This document shows, piece by piece, positions 1 to 5,819 of a stretch of 5,819 nucleotides of DNA. A program made the position numbers and the translations under genes. Under the pieces are notes generated by a model. The model had not been told where the DNA came from and did no database searches. It saw nothing but the letters and a program-made list of their open reading frames with translations. The stretch is taken from NCBI GenBank assembly GCA_016931875.1, contig JAFGDX010000030.1, forward strand, positions 1 to 5,819, in the 5' to 3' direction. Origin of the DNA: Prolixibacteraceae bacterium. Lineage in GTDB: Bacteria; Bacteroidota; Bacteroidia; Bacteroidales; Prolixibacteraceae. Numbering within the stretch: the stretch's first letter is position 1; every line of letters begins with the position of its first letter.

Positions 1-1569
1 ACCGATGAGGCAAAGGAAAAATATGAAGAAGCAATTCAATCGGTTCCGCCTAATAAGGGAAATTACCTGGTAACCGCCAATACTTTTTTGCAGTGGGGAA
101 AATACGATTATGCAGCGCAGACCTATTTACAGGGGCGACAGGAACTCGGTGGCGAACCGTTTAATTACGAACTGGCGCGGGCTTACCTGTATCAGCGGAA
201 CTACGACCAGATGCTGGAGGAATATTTGAATTTGTTGCAAACCGACGAAAAACAGTTGCCACGTGTTCAAAGCAGCCTGTCATCGGCCATGCGGCTGGAT
301 ATTGACGATGGTTTGCGCAACCAGTTCCGTGGGCAGGTGCTGAAAAGAATTCAGGCAGAACCCGGAGTAATTGGCTACAACCGGCTGCTGATCTGGTTTT
401 TTCTTCAGGAAAAAAAATTCTCGAGTGCCCTGCGCCAGTCCATTGCTCTGGATAAACGAACCGGGGAAGAAAATCCGCAGATTGCACAACTGGGCCTGAT
501 GGCGCTTAACAACAAAAGTTATGACGATGCCCAAAAAGCCTATGAATATTTACTTGCAAAAGGCGAGGAAAATCCGTTTTACAAACAAGCCTATGCACAA
601 CACGTTCATGTAAACTATCTGCAATATACCAACGGGTTGAAAGCCGATTTGGAAAGAGGCCGCGAGCTGGCAACACAATTTGATGAAGCGCTGGATTATC
701 TGGGTTACAGCATCGCGTCGCTGGATTTAATTCAGGAATATGCACATCTGCTGGCTTTTTATCTTGAGGAACCGGCCACAGCCATTGAAATTTTGCAAAA
801 GGGACTAAAAATTCCCAACCTCAAACCCGAACAAACCGGAAAGCTAAAAACCGAAATGGCTGATATTTATGTATATGCAAACGATCCGTGGGAAGCCACT
901 CTCATTTACTCGCAGGTAATTGATGCCAACAAAATGAATTTGCTGGGCGACCAGGTAAAACTGAAAAAAGCCAAACTGGGGTATTATATGGGCAATTTTA
1001 GCTGGGCAAAAGCACAACTGGATGTGTTAAAATCAAGCACTTCAAAATTAACTGCCAACGATGCTCTGGAGCTTTCGCTGTTAATCGGCAATAATTTAAA
1101 TATGGATACCACAGTAGTGCCTCTCCAAATGTTTGCCCGCGCCGATTTGCTGTTTTTCAGAAACAAAGATTCGCTGGCACTGGCAACCCTCGATTCGCTG
1201 TCCGAAATGTTTCCGTACCATACCTTACAGGATGATGTTTTGTACCGGAAATCGAAAATTGAAACGGAAAGAAGTGATTTTGCACTGGCAGCCACCTACC
1301 TCGAACAAATTGTAAATGATTTTAGTTACGATGTTTTGGCCGACGACGCCCTTTTTGAGCTTGCCAACATATACAACTACCACCTGCGAGAAAAAGAAAA
1401 AGCCCGGGATTTGTATAAACAAATGCTGTTTAACTACCCGGGAAGTGTGTTTGTGGAAGAAGCCAGAAATTTGTACCGCGAATTGCGCGAAGTTTACCCC
1501 GACGAACCCGCACAACCTGAATTTGAAAATCCGGTTATAGAAGAATTAAACCCAGGTGAATCAGAATAA
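1..1569 (+). CDS. Tetratricopeptide (TPR) repeat protein, 5' end missing
   Basis: The frame is open from the first base of the window, so this is the C-terminal 522 residues of a longer protein. The TTG at 88 is only an internal Leu codon, and no start is visible. The protein is almost entirely paired amphipathic helices with TPR-like spacing of Gly/Ala/Tyr and aromatic residues. The clearest units lie (numbering from the window edge) near residues 33-85, 158-190, 280-310, 325-345, 405-440 and 445-480. The last two resemble the TPR_6/BamD-YbgF type, with 'ALFELANIY' and 'ARDLYKQMLFNYPGS'. The tail is acidic and Pro-rich (about 500-522). TPR arrays are scaffolds for protein binding. Many long Bacteroidota examples are exported, but any signal peptide would lie outside the window. 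No enzymatic motif is visible and the partner is unknown. The 3' end overlaps the transporter gene by 14 bases, which suggests coupled translation. Confidence 0.88.
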   Translation, partial: TDEAKEKYEEAIQSVPPNKGNYLVTANTFLQWGKYDYAAQTYLQGRQELGGEPFNYELARAYLYQRNYDQMLEEYLNLLQTDEKQLPRVQSSLSSAMRLDIDDGLRNQFRGQVLKRIQAEPGVIGYNRLLIWFFLQEKKFSSALRQSIALDKRTGEENPQIAQLGLMALNNKSYDDAQKAYEYLLAKGEENPFYKQAYAQHVHVNYLQYTNGLKADLERGRELATQFDEALDYLGYSIASLDLIQEYAHLLAFYLEEPATAIEILQKGLKIPNLKPEQTGKLKTEMADIYVYANDPWEATLIYSQVIDANKMNLLGDQVKLKKAKLGYYMGNFSWAKAQLDVLKSSTSKLTANDALELSLLIGNNLNMDTTVVPLQMFARADLLFFRNKDSLALATLDSLSEMFPYHTLQDDVLYRKSKIETERSDFALAATYLEQIVNDFSYDVLADDALFELANIYNYHLREKEKARDLYKQMLFNYPGSVFVEEARNLYRELREVYPDEPAQPEFENPVIEELNPGESE

Positions 1570-2449
1570 AAAAGCTTATTTGTTTGCCGGTTTGGCCGTT
1601 CTTTTCTGGTCAACCGTTGCCACTTCCTTTAAACTGGCCCTGCGCGGATACGATTTTATCCAGCTTATTTTTTATGTCTCAGCCGTATCGGTGGCATTGC
1701 TTTTTGTCTTTATTGTCGTTCAGCGGAAAGTAAAACTCATTTTTAAACAATCGCGTAAAAAATGGTTGGTTTCCATGCTCATGGGAGCGCTGAACCCCCT
1801 TGTTTACTATCTCGTTTTGTTTAAGGCCTATTCACTTTTACCGGCGCAAATTGCACAACCCATCAACATGGTTTGGCCCATTGTGCTGGCGCTGCTTTCG
1901 GTTCCTTTTTTAAACCAGAAAATTGGGTGGATAAGTATTGCCGCACTTTTTATCAGTTTTACCGGCGTTGTTTTTATTTCGTCGCAGGGCGGAATTGAGG
2001 GTTTTAAACAGGTCAGCGCAACGGGCATAATTCTGGCGCTGGTTACCTCCGTGCTTTGGGCAATGTACTGGATTCTGAATGTGCGCGACAAACGTGACGA
2101 AGTGATAAAACTTTTTCTCAATTTTGCTTTTGGACTCATCTATCTTACCGTTGCGGTTGCTTTGTTTTCCGATTTTAAAGTTGAATTAAACCAGAGTTTT
2201 TGGGCTGCCATTTACTCCGGGGTTTTCGAAGTAGGAATTACTTACGTGCTGTGGTTAAAAGCCATGAACCTTACCACCAGCAACGCCAAAATAGGGAACC
2301 TGGTTTTTCTGGCGCCGTTTATATCGCTTCTTTTTATTCACTTTATTTTGAAGGAAACCATATACATCACTACTTTTATCGGGTTGGTTTTTATTGTAAC
2401 CGGCATTTTTGTGCAGCAGCTCGATAAAACAAACCGCGGGCATTCATGA
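1556..2449 (+). CDS. EamA/DMT-superfamily permease, GTG start
   Basis: An inner-membrane protein of 297 residues, the usual length for a ten-helix drug/metabolite transporter. Hydrophobic segments fall near residues 8-26, 35-54, 70-91, 96-117, 121-141, 154-174, 183-204, 214-233, 245-263 and 268-287, forming two EamA repeats. The first starts with 'GLAVLFWSTVATSFKLAL' and the second with 'ALVTSVLWAMYWILN'. 'NLTTSNAKIGNLVFLAPF' before helix 9 and 'LKETI' after it are typical family features, as is the basic loop after helix 2 (about 57-69). The start must be the GTG at 1556: an in-frame TAA at 1547-1549 blocks any earlier start and the first in-frame ATG is about 70 codons later. It overlaps the TPR gene by 14 bases and ruvC by 4 (ATGA). 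Family members move amino acids, nucleosides or other small metabolites, usually outward. The substrate cannot be read from the sequence. Confidence 0.93.
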   Translation: MNQNKKAYLFAGLAVLFWSTVATSFKLALRGYDFIQLIFYVSAVSVALLFVFIVVQRKVKLIFKQSRKKWLVSMLMGALNPLVYYLVLFKAYSLLPAQIAQPINMVWPIVLALLSVPFLNQKIGWISIAALFISFTGVVFISSQGGIEGFKQVSATGIILALVTSVLWAMYWILNVRDKRDEVIKLFLNFAFGLIYLTVAVALFSDFKVELNQSFWAAIYSGVFEVGITYVLWLKAMNLTTSNAKIGNLVFLAPFISLLFIHFILKETIYITTFIGLVFIVTGIFVQQLDKTNRGHS

Positions 2450-3000
2450 ATTCAGAAACCATAAAAATATTAGGCATCGACCCCGGCACCAATGTTACCG
2501 GCTACGGACTGGTTGAAATACAAAATAAAAAACCGGTCATTCTCGACATGGGCAAAATTACACCCAACCGCGGGATGGTTCATTACGAGCGAATAAAAGT
2601 ACTGCATGAGGAAGCCCTGAAACTGATGGAAAAATACCGGCCCGATGTGATGGCCATTGAAGCGCCTTTTTTCGGGAAAGACATCCAGGCAATGCTAAAA
2701 CTGGGGCGGGCACAGGGGGTAATTATGGTTGCCGCACTGATGTACAATATTCCCATTTATGAATACGCGCCGCTGCTGGTAAAACAGTCGATTACCGGAA
2801 TGGGCCGTGCCTCGAAGGAACAGGTGGCCTATTTTCTGCAAAAAGTGTATCATTTGGAGCAGCTGCCCGATAAAATGGACATTACCGACGCCATTGCCGT
2901 TGCTATCTGTCATTTTATCCAGATAGATAAACCGCAGAAAAAAAAGGAATACAAAAACTGGAACGACTTTATCAAAAAAAATCCCGGACGGGTAAAATAA
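2446..3000 (+). CDS. ruvC: Crossover junction endodeoxyribonuclease RuvC
   Basis: Holliday-junction resolvase of 184 residues. It acts as a dimer with the RuvAB branch-migration motor in the cytoplasm and makes paired nicks in four-way junctions during recombinational repair. The RNase H-like fold is clear: 'ILGIDPGTNVTGYGLVE' supplies the first catalytic Asp (D12), 'AIEAPFFGKD' the Glu (E72), and 'MDITDAIAVAICH' the two C-terminal Asp residues (D145, D148). F75 sits where the junction-stacking Phe69 of E. coli lies. K113 and K124 match the conserved basic residues Lys107 and Lys118. 'MLKLGRAQGV' is also characteristic. The active site therefore looks complete. The lysine-rich tail (about 162-184) extends slightly past the E. 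coli protein. The ATG overlaps the transporter stop as ATGA, so translation is probably coupled. No ruvA or ruvB is next to it, as is common in Bacteroidota, where these genes are often scattered (general knowledge). Confidence 0.98.
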   Translation: MNSETIKILGIDPGTNVTGYGLVEIQNKKPVILDMGKITPNRGMVHYERIKVLHEEALKLMEKYRPDVMAIEAPFFGKDIQAMLKLGRAQGVIMVAALMYNIPIYEYAPLLVKQSITGMGRASKEQVAYFLQKVYHLEQLPDKMDITDAIAVAICHFIQIDKPQKKKEYKNWNDFIKKNPGRVK

Positions 3001-3024
3001 ACCTGAAATCAAAATCAATTAACC

Positions 3025-3285
3025 ATGAAAAAACTTGCCGAGTTTATCGAAATACTGCTGTTTTCGTTTCTTATGTTTCTGTTTATTCCTGAAATTTTTG
3101 GATGGATTTTTCACGGAACATTCAACATTTCGTCGCAGGATTTGCGCGATGCTGTTTTTTTGGGCGTATTAACCCCAGGTTTTATTTATTTCTCGCGGAA
3201 AATTAAAAGTGATGTTGCCTTTGTTTTGTTTGTAATTTTTGTGGTGCTGGTACTCTTTGCCCTGGTGCGGCAGATACATTGGTAA
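3025..3285 (+). CDS. Small three-helix membrane protein, unknown function
   Basis: An 86-residue hydrophobic protein that I do not recognise. Predicted membrane segments are near residues 8-29 (Leu/Phe-rich), 42-57 and 62-82, with charged turns between them ('SSQDLRD' before helix 2, 'SRKIKSD' before helix 3). The start 'MKKLAEF' carries two lysines, so the N terminus is probably cytoplasmic. No Cys or His cluster or catalytic motif is visible. It begins 24 bases after ruvC on the same strand with an A-rich leader (AATCAATTAACC) and no separate promoter that I can identify, so it is probably carried on the ruvC transcript. Coding is supported by the coherent hydrophobic/charged pattern and by a start and stop that fit the operon spacing. 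It could be a lineage-specific inner-membrane protein. Confidence 0.75.
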   Translation: MKKLAEFIEILLFSFLMFLFIPEIFGWIFHGTFNISSQDLRDAVFLGVLTPGFIYFSRKIKSDVAFVLFVIFVVLVLFALVRQIHW

Positions 3286-3462
3286 TGTGTATTTAAAATT
3301 TATGTTATTGAACGGGTCTCAACAGGTGATTTTACAATTTTAACTGGAAAACGGGTGGTAAAACAATAGACAGCACATCAAATATATGCAGGAAATCCCT
3401 GCCCGGCAGCGAAGTTTTTGGGCGGTCCTTCCAAAAATTGCGAAAGCGATTGAACGCACATC

Positions 3463-3478
3463 CTGTTGCCTGCAACAG
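3463..3478. repeat. Perfect 7-bp inverted repeat upstream of the reductase promoter
   Basis: CTGTTGC and GCAACAG are exact reverse complements separated by two bases (CT), forming a 16-base near-palindrome. It ends 11 bases before the predicted -33 element of the reductase promoter. This position suits a dimeric regulator's operator. As RNA it would form only a 6-bp stem with a 4-base loop and no T-run follows, so it does not look like a terminator. Function is inferred from position and symmetry only. Confidence 0.45.
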
Positions 3479-3489
3479 AAACCATCGGG

Positions 3490-3521
3490 TTTGATTTCCA
3501 AATAAATATTCCGTAATTTTA
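3490..3521 (+). promoter_or_regulatory. Bacteroidota-type promoter for the reductase gene
   Basis: TTTG at 3490-3493 is followed after exactly 20 bases by TAATTTTA at 3514-3521. The known Bacteroides housekeeping pattern is TTTG, about 19-21 bases, then TAnnTTTG, so seven of eight positions of the -7 element match (the final G is A). Transcription would start near 3527-3530, giving a leader of about 20 bases. That leader is A-rich (AATCAAAAAAAACCACACTT) and lacks a Shine-Dalgarno sequence, as is usual for the phylum. Confidence 0.65.
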
Positions 3522-3546
3522 ACACAAATCAAAAAAAACCACACTT

Positions 3547-5019
3547 ATGGCTCAACAAGAAAAATATCCGATTTCAAGACGAAACTTTATCAAAGTTTCG
3601 GCAGCATCAACCGCTGCTGTCTCAGCCATGTCGCTGGGAAGTTGCAACGTGGAAAATGTTCCGGCGCCGATGAAACGTAAATTCGGGAACCTGGGATTTG
3701 ACGTAACATCCATTGGTTTGGGCGGTCAGGCCTCGCTGCAATGGACACCTGACGATGTTGACCCGGTTCCGATTATTCTGAAGGCTTTTGATCTGGGCAT
3801 CAATTATTTTGATACTTCCAATTTGTATGCCGACAGCCAGTTGAATTACAACAAGGCCTTCAGGCAACTCAACCTCATTCCCGGAGAGGAAGGCTACAAT
3901 GAAGAATTGCGGAAATCCATCTGGCTCACCAGTAAAACAGCCATGCGCTGGGGAAAACCCGGCTGGCCGGAGCGCGAAAATGTTTCGAACTGGTCGAATG
4001 GCGAAACGGTTCAATGTGCGGTTGACGACGTGCGGCGCTCACTCACCCAGATTTTTGGCGACGGACAGGGAAATTATCCCGAAGGCGCTTACCTGGATAT
4101 GGTTTTGATACACACCCTGCACAATACAGACGAAGTGGATGTGGTGTATGAAGGCCTCGAAACCCCGCTCGACCCGGAAGGAAACTTTGGCGCGCTGGTT
4201 GCCCTGCGCGATTTGCGCGACGGTACCAATCTTACCGGTATGAATCCGAAAAACGAAAAACTCATCCGCCACATTGGCTTCTCCGGCCATGCGCATCCGC
4301 CGGCAATGATCGACATGATTCAGCGCGACAAATACGGAATCCTCGACGGAATGCTTATTGCCATTAATGCCAACGACAAAACCAAAATGAACATGCAAAA
4401 CAACGTAATTCCGGTTGCCGAAGCCAAAGGCATGGGAATTATTGGCATGAAAGCATTTGCCGACGCCGCCATGTACCACAAGGAACCGCGGTGGTCAAAC
4501 AATCCGGAAGATGTTTTCAGGAAAGTGGGGACACCTGAATTACCCAGCCGCCCACTGATTGAATATGCCCTGACCACTCCGGGTGTTCATACGCTGATTA
4601 TCGGGATTGGACAGATTGACGATGACCCGATGAACTGCCAGCTGGTGCAAAATTTTTATGCTGCACAAATTGAACCCGACGGAATGCCGGCCGATGAACG
4701 AAAAAGAATTGAAGAACAGGCAATGAAAATAAAGCCGGGAAGCAATTATTTCCAGGTGATTGACAAATCGGGCTTATCGGCTCCACGCGACCTTCAAAAA
4801 ACGGGGAATAAAATTACCTGGCAAACAGCGTATGCCGGTGATGAACCGATTTCGCACTACGAAATACTGGTAAACGGCGAAATGGCCGGGAAAGTAGAAC
4901 ACAAACCACAGGTGTTAAAAGACCAACCCTTTGTTTTTGAACTGGAAAATGAAGAGGCACAAATTGCTGTTGTTGCTGTGGATAAAGGCGGGACAAAAGC
5001 TGAAGCTGTTCTTTCGTAA
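3547..5019 (+). CDS. Tat-exported lipoprotein aldo/keto reductase with C-terminal FnIII-like domain
   Basis: A 490-residue protein. The N terminus has a twin-arginine motif ('SRRNFIK', R11-R12), a weakly hydrophobic Ala/Ser stretch, and a lipobox 'LGSC' with Cys33 as the likely lipidated residue, so a folded protein should be exported by Tat and anchored to a membrane. Residues about 43-395 are an aldo/keto reductase barrel: 'FDTSNLY' gives D89 and catalytic Y94, 'LTSK' gives K130 and 'LIH' gives H189, completing the tetrad. Later motifs are 'HIGFSGHAHP' (242-251) and 'GIIGMKAF' (297-304). The K130-H189 gap (59 residues) and the 190-240 segment are longer than in compact family members. The usual cofactor-binding stretch near 350-370 is divergent. 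Residues about 411-490 look like a fibronectin III domain ('NKITWQ', 'HYEILVNG', 'VVAVDKGG'). The family reduces carbonyls or oxidises alcohols, often on sugars, with NADP(H). The substrate here is unknown. It has its own promoter upstream and stands alone between ruvC and ppa. Confidence 0.93.
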   Translation: MAQQEKYPISRRNFIKVSAASTAAVSAMSLGSCNVENVPAPMKRKFGNLGFDVTSIGLGGQASLQWTPDDVDPVPIILKAFDLGINYFDTSNLYADSQLNYNKAFRQLNLIPGEEGYNEELRKSIWLTSKTAMRWGKPGWPERENVSNWSNGETVQCAVDDVRRSLTQIFGDGQGNYPEGAYLDMVLIHTLHNTDEVDVVYEGLETPLDPEGNFGALVALRDLRDGTNLTGMNPKNEKLIRHIGFSGHAHPPAMIDMIQRDKYGILDGMLIAINANDKTKMNMQNNVIPVAEAKGMGIIGMKAFADAAMYHKEPRWSNNPEDVFRKVGTPELPSRPLIEYALTTPGVHTLIIGIGQIDDDPMNCQLVQNFYAAQIEPDGMPADERKRIEEQAMKIKPGSNYFQVIDKSGLSAPRDLQKTGNKITWQTAYAGDEPISHYEILVNGEMAGKVEHKPQVLKDQPFVFELENEEAQIAVVAVDKGGTKAEAVLS

Positions 5020-5045
5020 TTGTTTGAAATTTTATTCATGGCAGG

Positions 5046-5072
5046 TGAACCAATTCCCGGTTTTATGGTTCA
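5046..5072. repeat. Inverted repeat, 7-bp arms, in the leader region of ppa
   Basis: TGAACCA (5046-5052) and TGGTTCA (5066-5072) are exact reverse complements around a 13-base loop. There is no T-run after the second arm, so it is a poor candidate for the reductase terminator. It lies 26 bases after the reductase stop codon and directly before a second inverted repeat. It may be an operator or a leader hairpin, and chance is possible with arms this short. Confidence 0.4.
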
Positions 5073-5073
5073 A

Positions 5074-5095
5074 CTGTTAAACAAAAAATTAACAG
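5074..5095 (+). repeat. Inverted repeat bracketing the A-rich leader of ppa
   Basis: CTGTTAA (5074-5080) and TTAACAG (5089-5095) are exact reverse complements around ACAAAAAA. The second arm ends one base before the ATG at 5097. In the mRNA the hairpin would place the A-rich ribosome-loading region in a loop next to the start codon. In DNA it is a 22-base operator-like palindrome. The stem is AT-rich and weak, so a protein-binding site or chance is as likely as an RNA switch. Confidence 0.45.
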
Positions 5096-5096
5096 A

Positions 5097-5762
5097 ATGG
5101 CAGACAGACTTTCAGACCCCATTGGACGATTGATGGGACTTCGTTATAAATCGCATCCCTGGCACGGTGTTTTTATCGGCAAAAATGCCCCCGAAGAAGT
5201 AACCGCCTTTATCGAAGTAGTTTCCACTGACACGGTGAAATACGAAATCGATAAGGAAAGCGGCTATTTACGCCTCGACCGGCCACAAAAGTTTTCGAAC
5301 ATAGTACCGGCTTTGTACGGTTTTATTCCGCAAACCTACTGTGGCGAAAAAGTGGGGGAATTCTGCAACGAAAAAACCGGCAGGAAAGACATTGAAGGCG
5401 ACGGCGACCCGATTGACATTTGCGTATTGACCGAAAAAACGCTCGCCCATGGCGACCTGCTGGTGAATGCCCGGCCCATTGGCGGTTTTCGGATGATTGA
5501 CGGCAACCAGGCCGACGATAAAATTATTGCCGTCCTACTGAACGATACGGTTTACGGGCATTTTCGAAATATCGACGAAGTTCCCAAAATTGTTATCCAG
5601 CGCCTGGAGCATTATTTTCTTACCTACAAGGATATGCCGGGTGAAGACCGCTACACCGAAATTCCGATGACTTATGGTGTGGACGAAGCATACGAAGTTA
5701 TTAAACGTTCGATGGAGGATTACAACCTGAAATTTGATAATCTGGGCAAATTGTTATCATAA
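5097..5762 (+). CDS. ppa: Inorganic pyrophosphatase (family I, soluble)
   Basis: Cytoplasmic enzyme that hydrolyses pyrophosphate to two phosphates and so pulls nucleic acid, protein and lipid synthesis forward. The family signature is exact: 'EGDGDPIDICV' gives metal ligands D102, D104 and D107. 'VKYEIDKESGYLRLDRP' supplies K48, E50 and R62 (K29, E31 and R43 in E. coli). 'ALYGFIP' gives Y74, 'IDGNQADDK' gives D135, D140 and K142, and 'YFLTYKDMPGE' gives Y177 and K178. All active-site positions I can align are present. At 221 residues it is longer than the roughly 175-residue E. coli enzyme. The surplus is an N-terminal segment of about 20 residues (containing 'RLMGLRYKSHPWHGV') and a longer C-terminal helix region. 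The ATG at 5097 follows an A-rich leader without a Shine-Dalgarno site. It lies 77 bases after the reductase gene. I find no strong promoter in the gap, so readthrough from the reductase promoter may contribute. Confidence 0.97.
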   Translation: MADRLSDPIGRLMGLRYKSHPWHGVFIGKNAPEEVTAFIEVVSTDTVKYEIDKESGYLRLDRPQKFSNIVPALYGFIPQTYCGEKVGEFCNEKTGRKDIEGDGDPIDICVLTEKTLAHGDLLVNARPIGGFRMIDGNQADDKIIAVLLNDTVYGHFRNIDEVPKIVIQRLEHYFLTYKDMPGEDRYTEIPMTYGVDEAYEVIKRSMEDYNLKFDNLGKLLS

Positions 5763-5794
5763 AAAGGGCTCGTTTTAAACGGGCCTTTTCTTTT
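5763..5794 (+). terminator. Intrinsic terminator directly after ppa
   Basis: AAAGGGCTCGTT (5763-5774) pairs with AACGGGCCTTTT (5778-5789) in a 12-bp stem with two G-U pairs and a 3-base loop (TTA). The second arm runs into a T-rich tail (TTTTCTTTT, 5786-5794). The left arm starts at the base after the TAA stop codon. The A-run before it and the T-run after it could also allow some termination from the opposite strand. Confidence 0.88.
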
Positions 5795-5819
5795 CATAAA
5801 TTTTGAATTTCATCTTTCG

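Noticed and set aside
88..90. TTG as the start of the TPR gene
   Set aside because: The frame is open back to base 1 and the upstream residues continue the same helical, charged pattern, so this is an internal Leu codon of a truncated gene.
3311..3356. Direct repeat AACGGGT at 3311-3317 and 3350-3356
   Set aside because: Seven bases with unrelated flanks is easily chance, and no third copy or array is present.
3330..3363. TTTTAC...GTAAAA pairing as a terminator after the small membrane gene
   Set aside because: The stem is only 6 AT-rich pairs around a 22-base loop and has no following T-run. I see no good terminator here.
3332..3544. Minus-strand open frame of 70 codons filling the intergenic gap
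   Set aside because: The translation has no recognisable motif, and its start region overlaps the reductase leader and promoter. It looks like chance in a 261-base gap.
4039..4479. A 146-codon open frame on the minus strand
   Set aside because: It lies wholly inside the aldo/keto reductase gene, whose protein has clear family motifs across this stretch. The minus-strand translation shows no recognisable domain.
5017..5070. A separate ppa promoter (TTTG at 5023-5026 or TATGGTT at 5064-5070)
   Set aside because: Neither pairs with a partner element at 19-21 bases, and the TATGGTT match to TAnnTTTG is poor.
1..5819. Mobile element, phage, CRISPR, defence island or tRNA/rRNA
   Set aside because: No transposase, integrase, repeat array, nuclease-helicase pair or RNA-gene motif was seen on either strand. 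RuvC here is the housekeeping resolvase of normal length, not a Cas nuclease fragment.

Overview
The window looks like ordinary chromosomal DNA from a Bacteroidota (Bacteroidetes) bacterium. The evidence is a Bacteroidota-type promoter (TTTG, 20 bases, TAATTTT), A-rich leaders in place of clear Shine-Dalgarno sites, and the protein sequences, especially RuvC, the pyrophosphatase and a Tat-exported lipoprotein reductase. A Marinilabiliales/Prolixibacteraceae-like member is my guess from general resemblance, not something the window proves. All genes lie on the + strand.

Layout: (1) 1-3285 is a compact gene string: the 3' part of a large TPR-repeat protein, a ten-helix EamA/DMT transporter that begins with GTG inside the end of the TPR gene, ruvC (Holliday-junction resolvase) joined to the transporter by an ATGA overlap, and a small three-helix membrane protein 24 bases later. 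The overlaps suggest one transcript with translational coupling, started upstream of the window. (2) 3286-3546 is a 261-base intergenic gap with a 16-base palindrome and a good Bacteroidota promoter. (3) 3547-5019 encodes an aldo/keto reductase with a twin-arginine signal, a lipobox cysteine, a complete catalytic tetrad and a fibronectin-III-like C-terminal domain. (4) 5020-5096 is a short gap with two back-to-back inverted repeats. (5) 5097-5762 is a family I inorganic pyrophosphatase with all metal-binding aspartates present, followed at once by an intrinsic terminator.

The genes are a mix of housekeeping (ruvC, ppa), transport and envelope functions, and I see no shared pathway. There are no RNA genes, insertion sequences, CRISPR arrays or phage genes. 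I found no convincing new multi-gene system. The most interesting items are the exported, membrane-anchored reductase and the symmetrical elements in front of it and in front of ppa.
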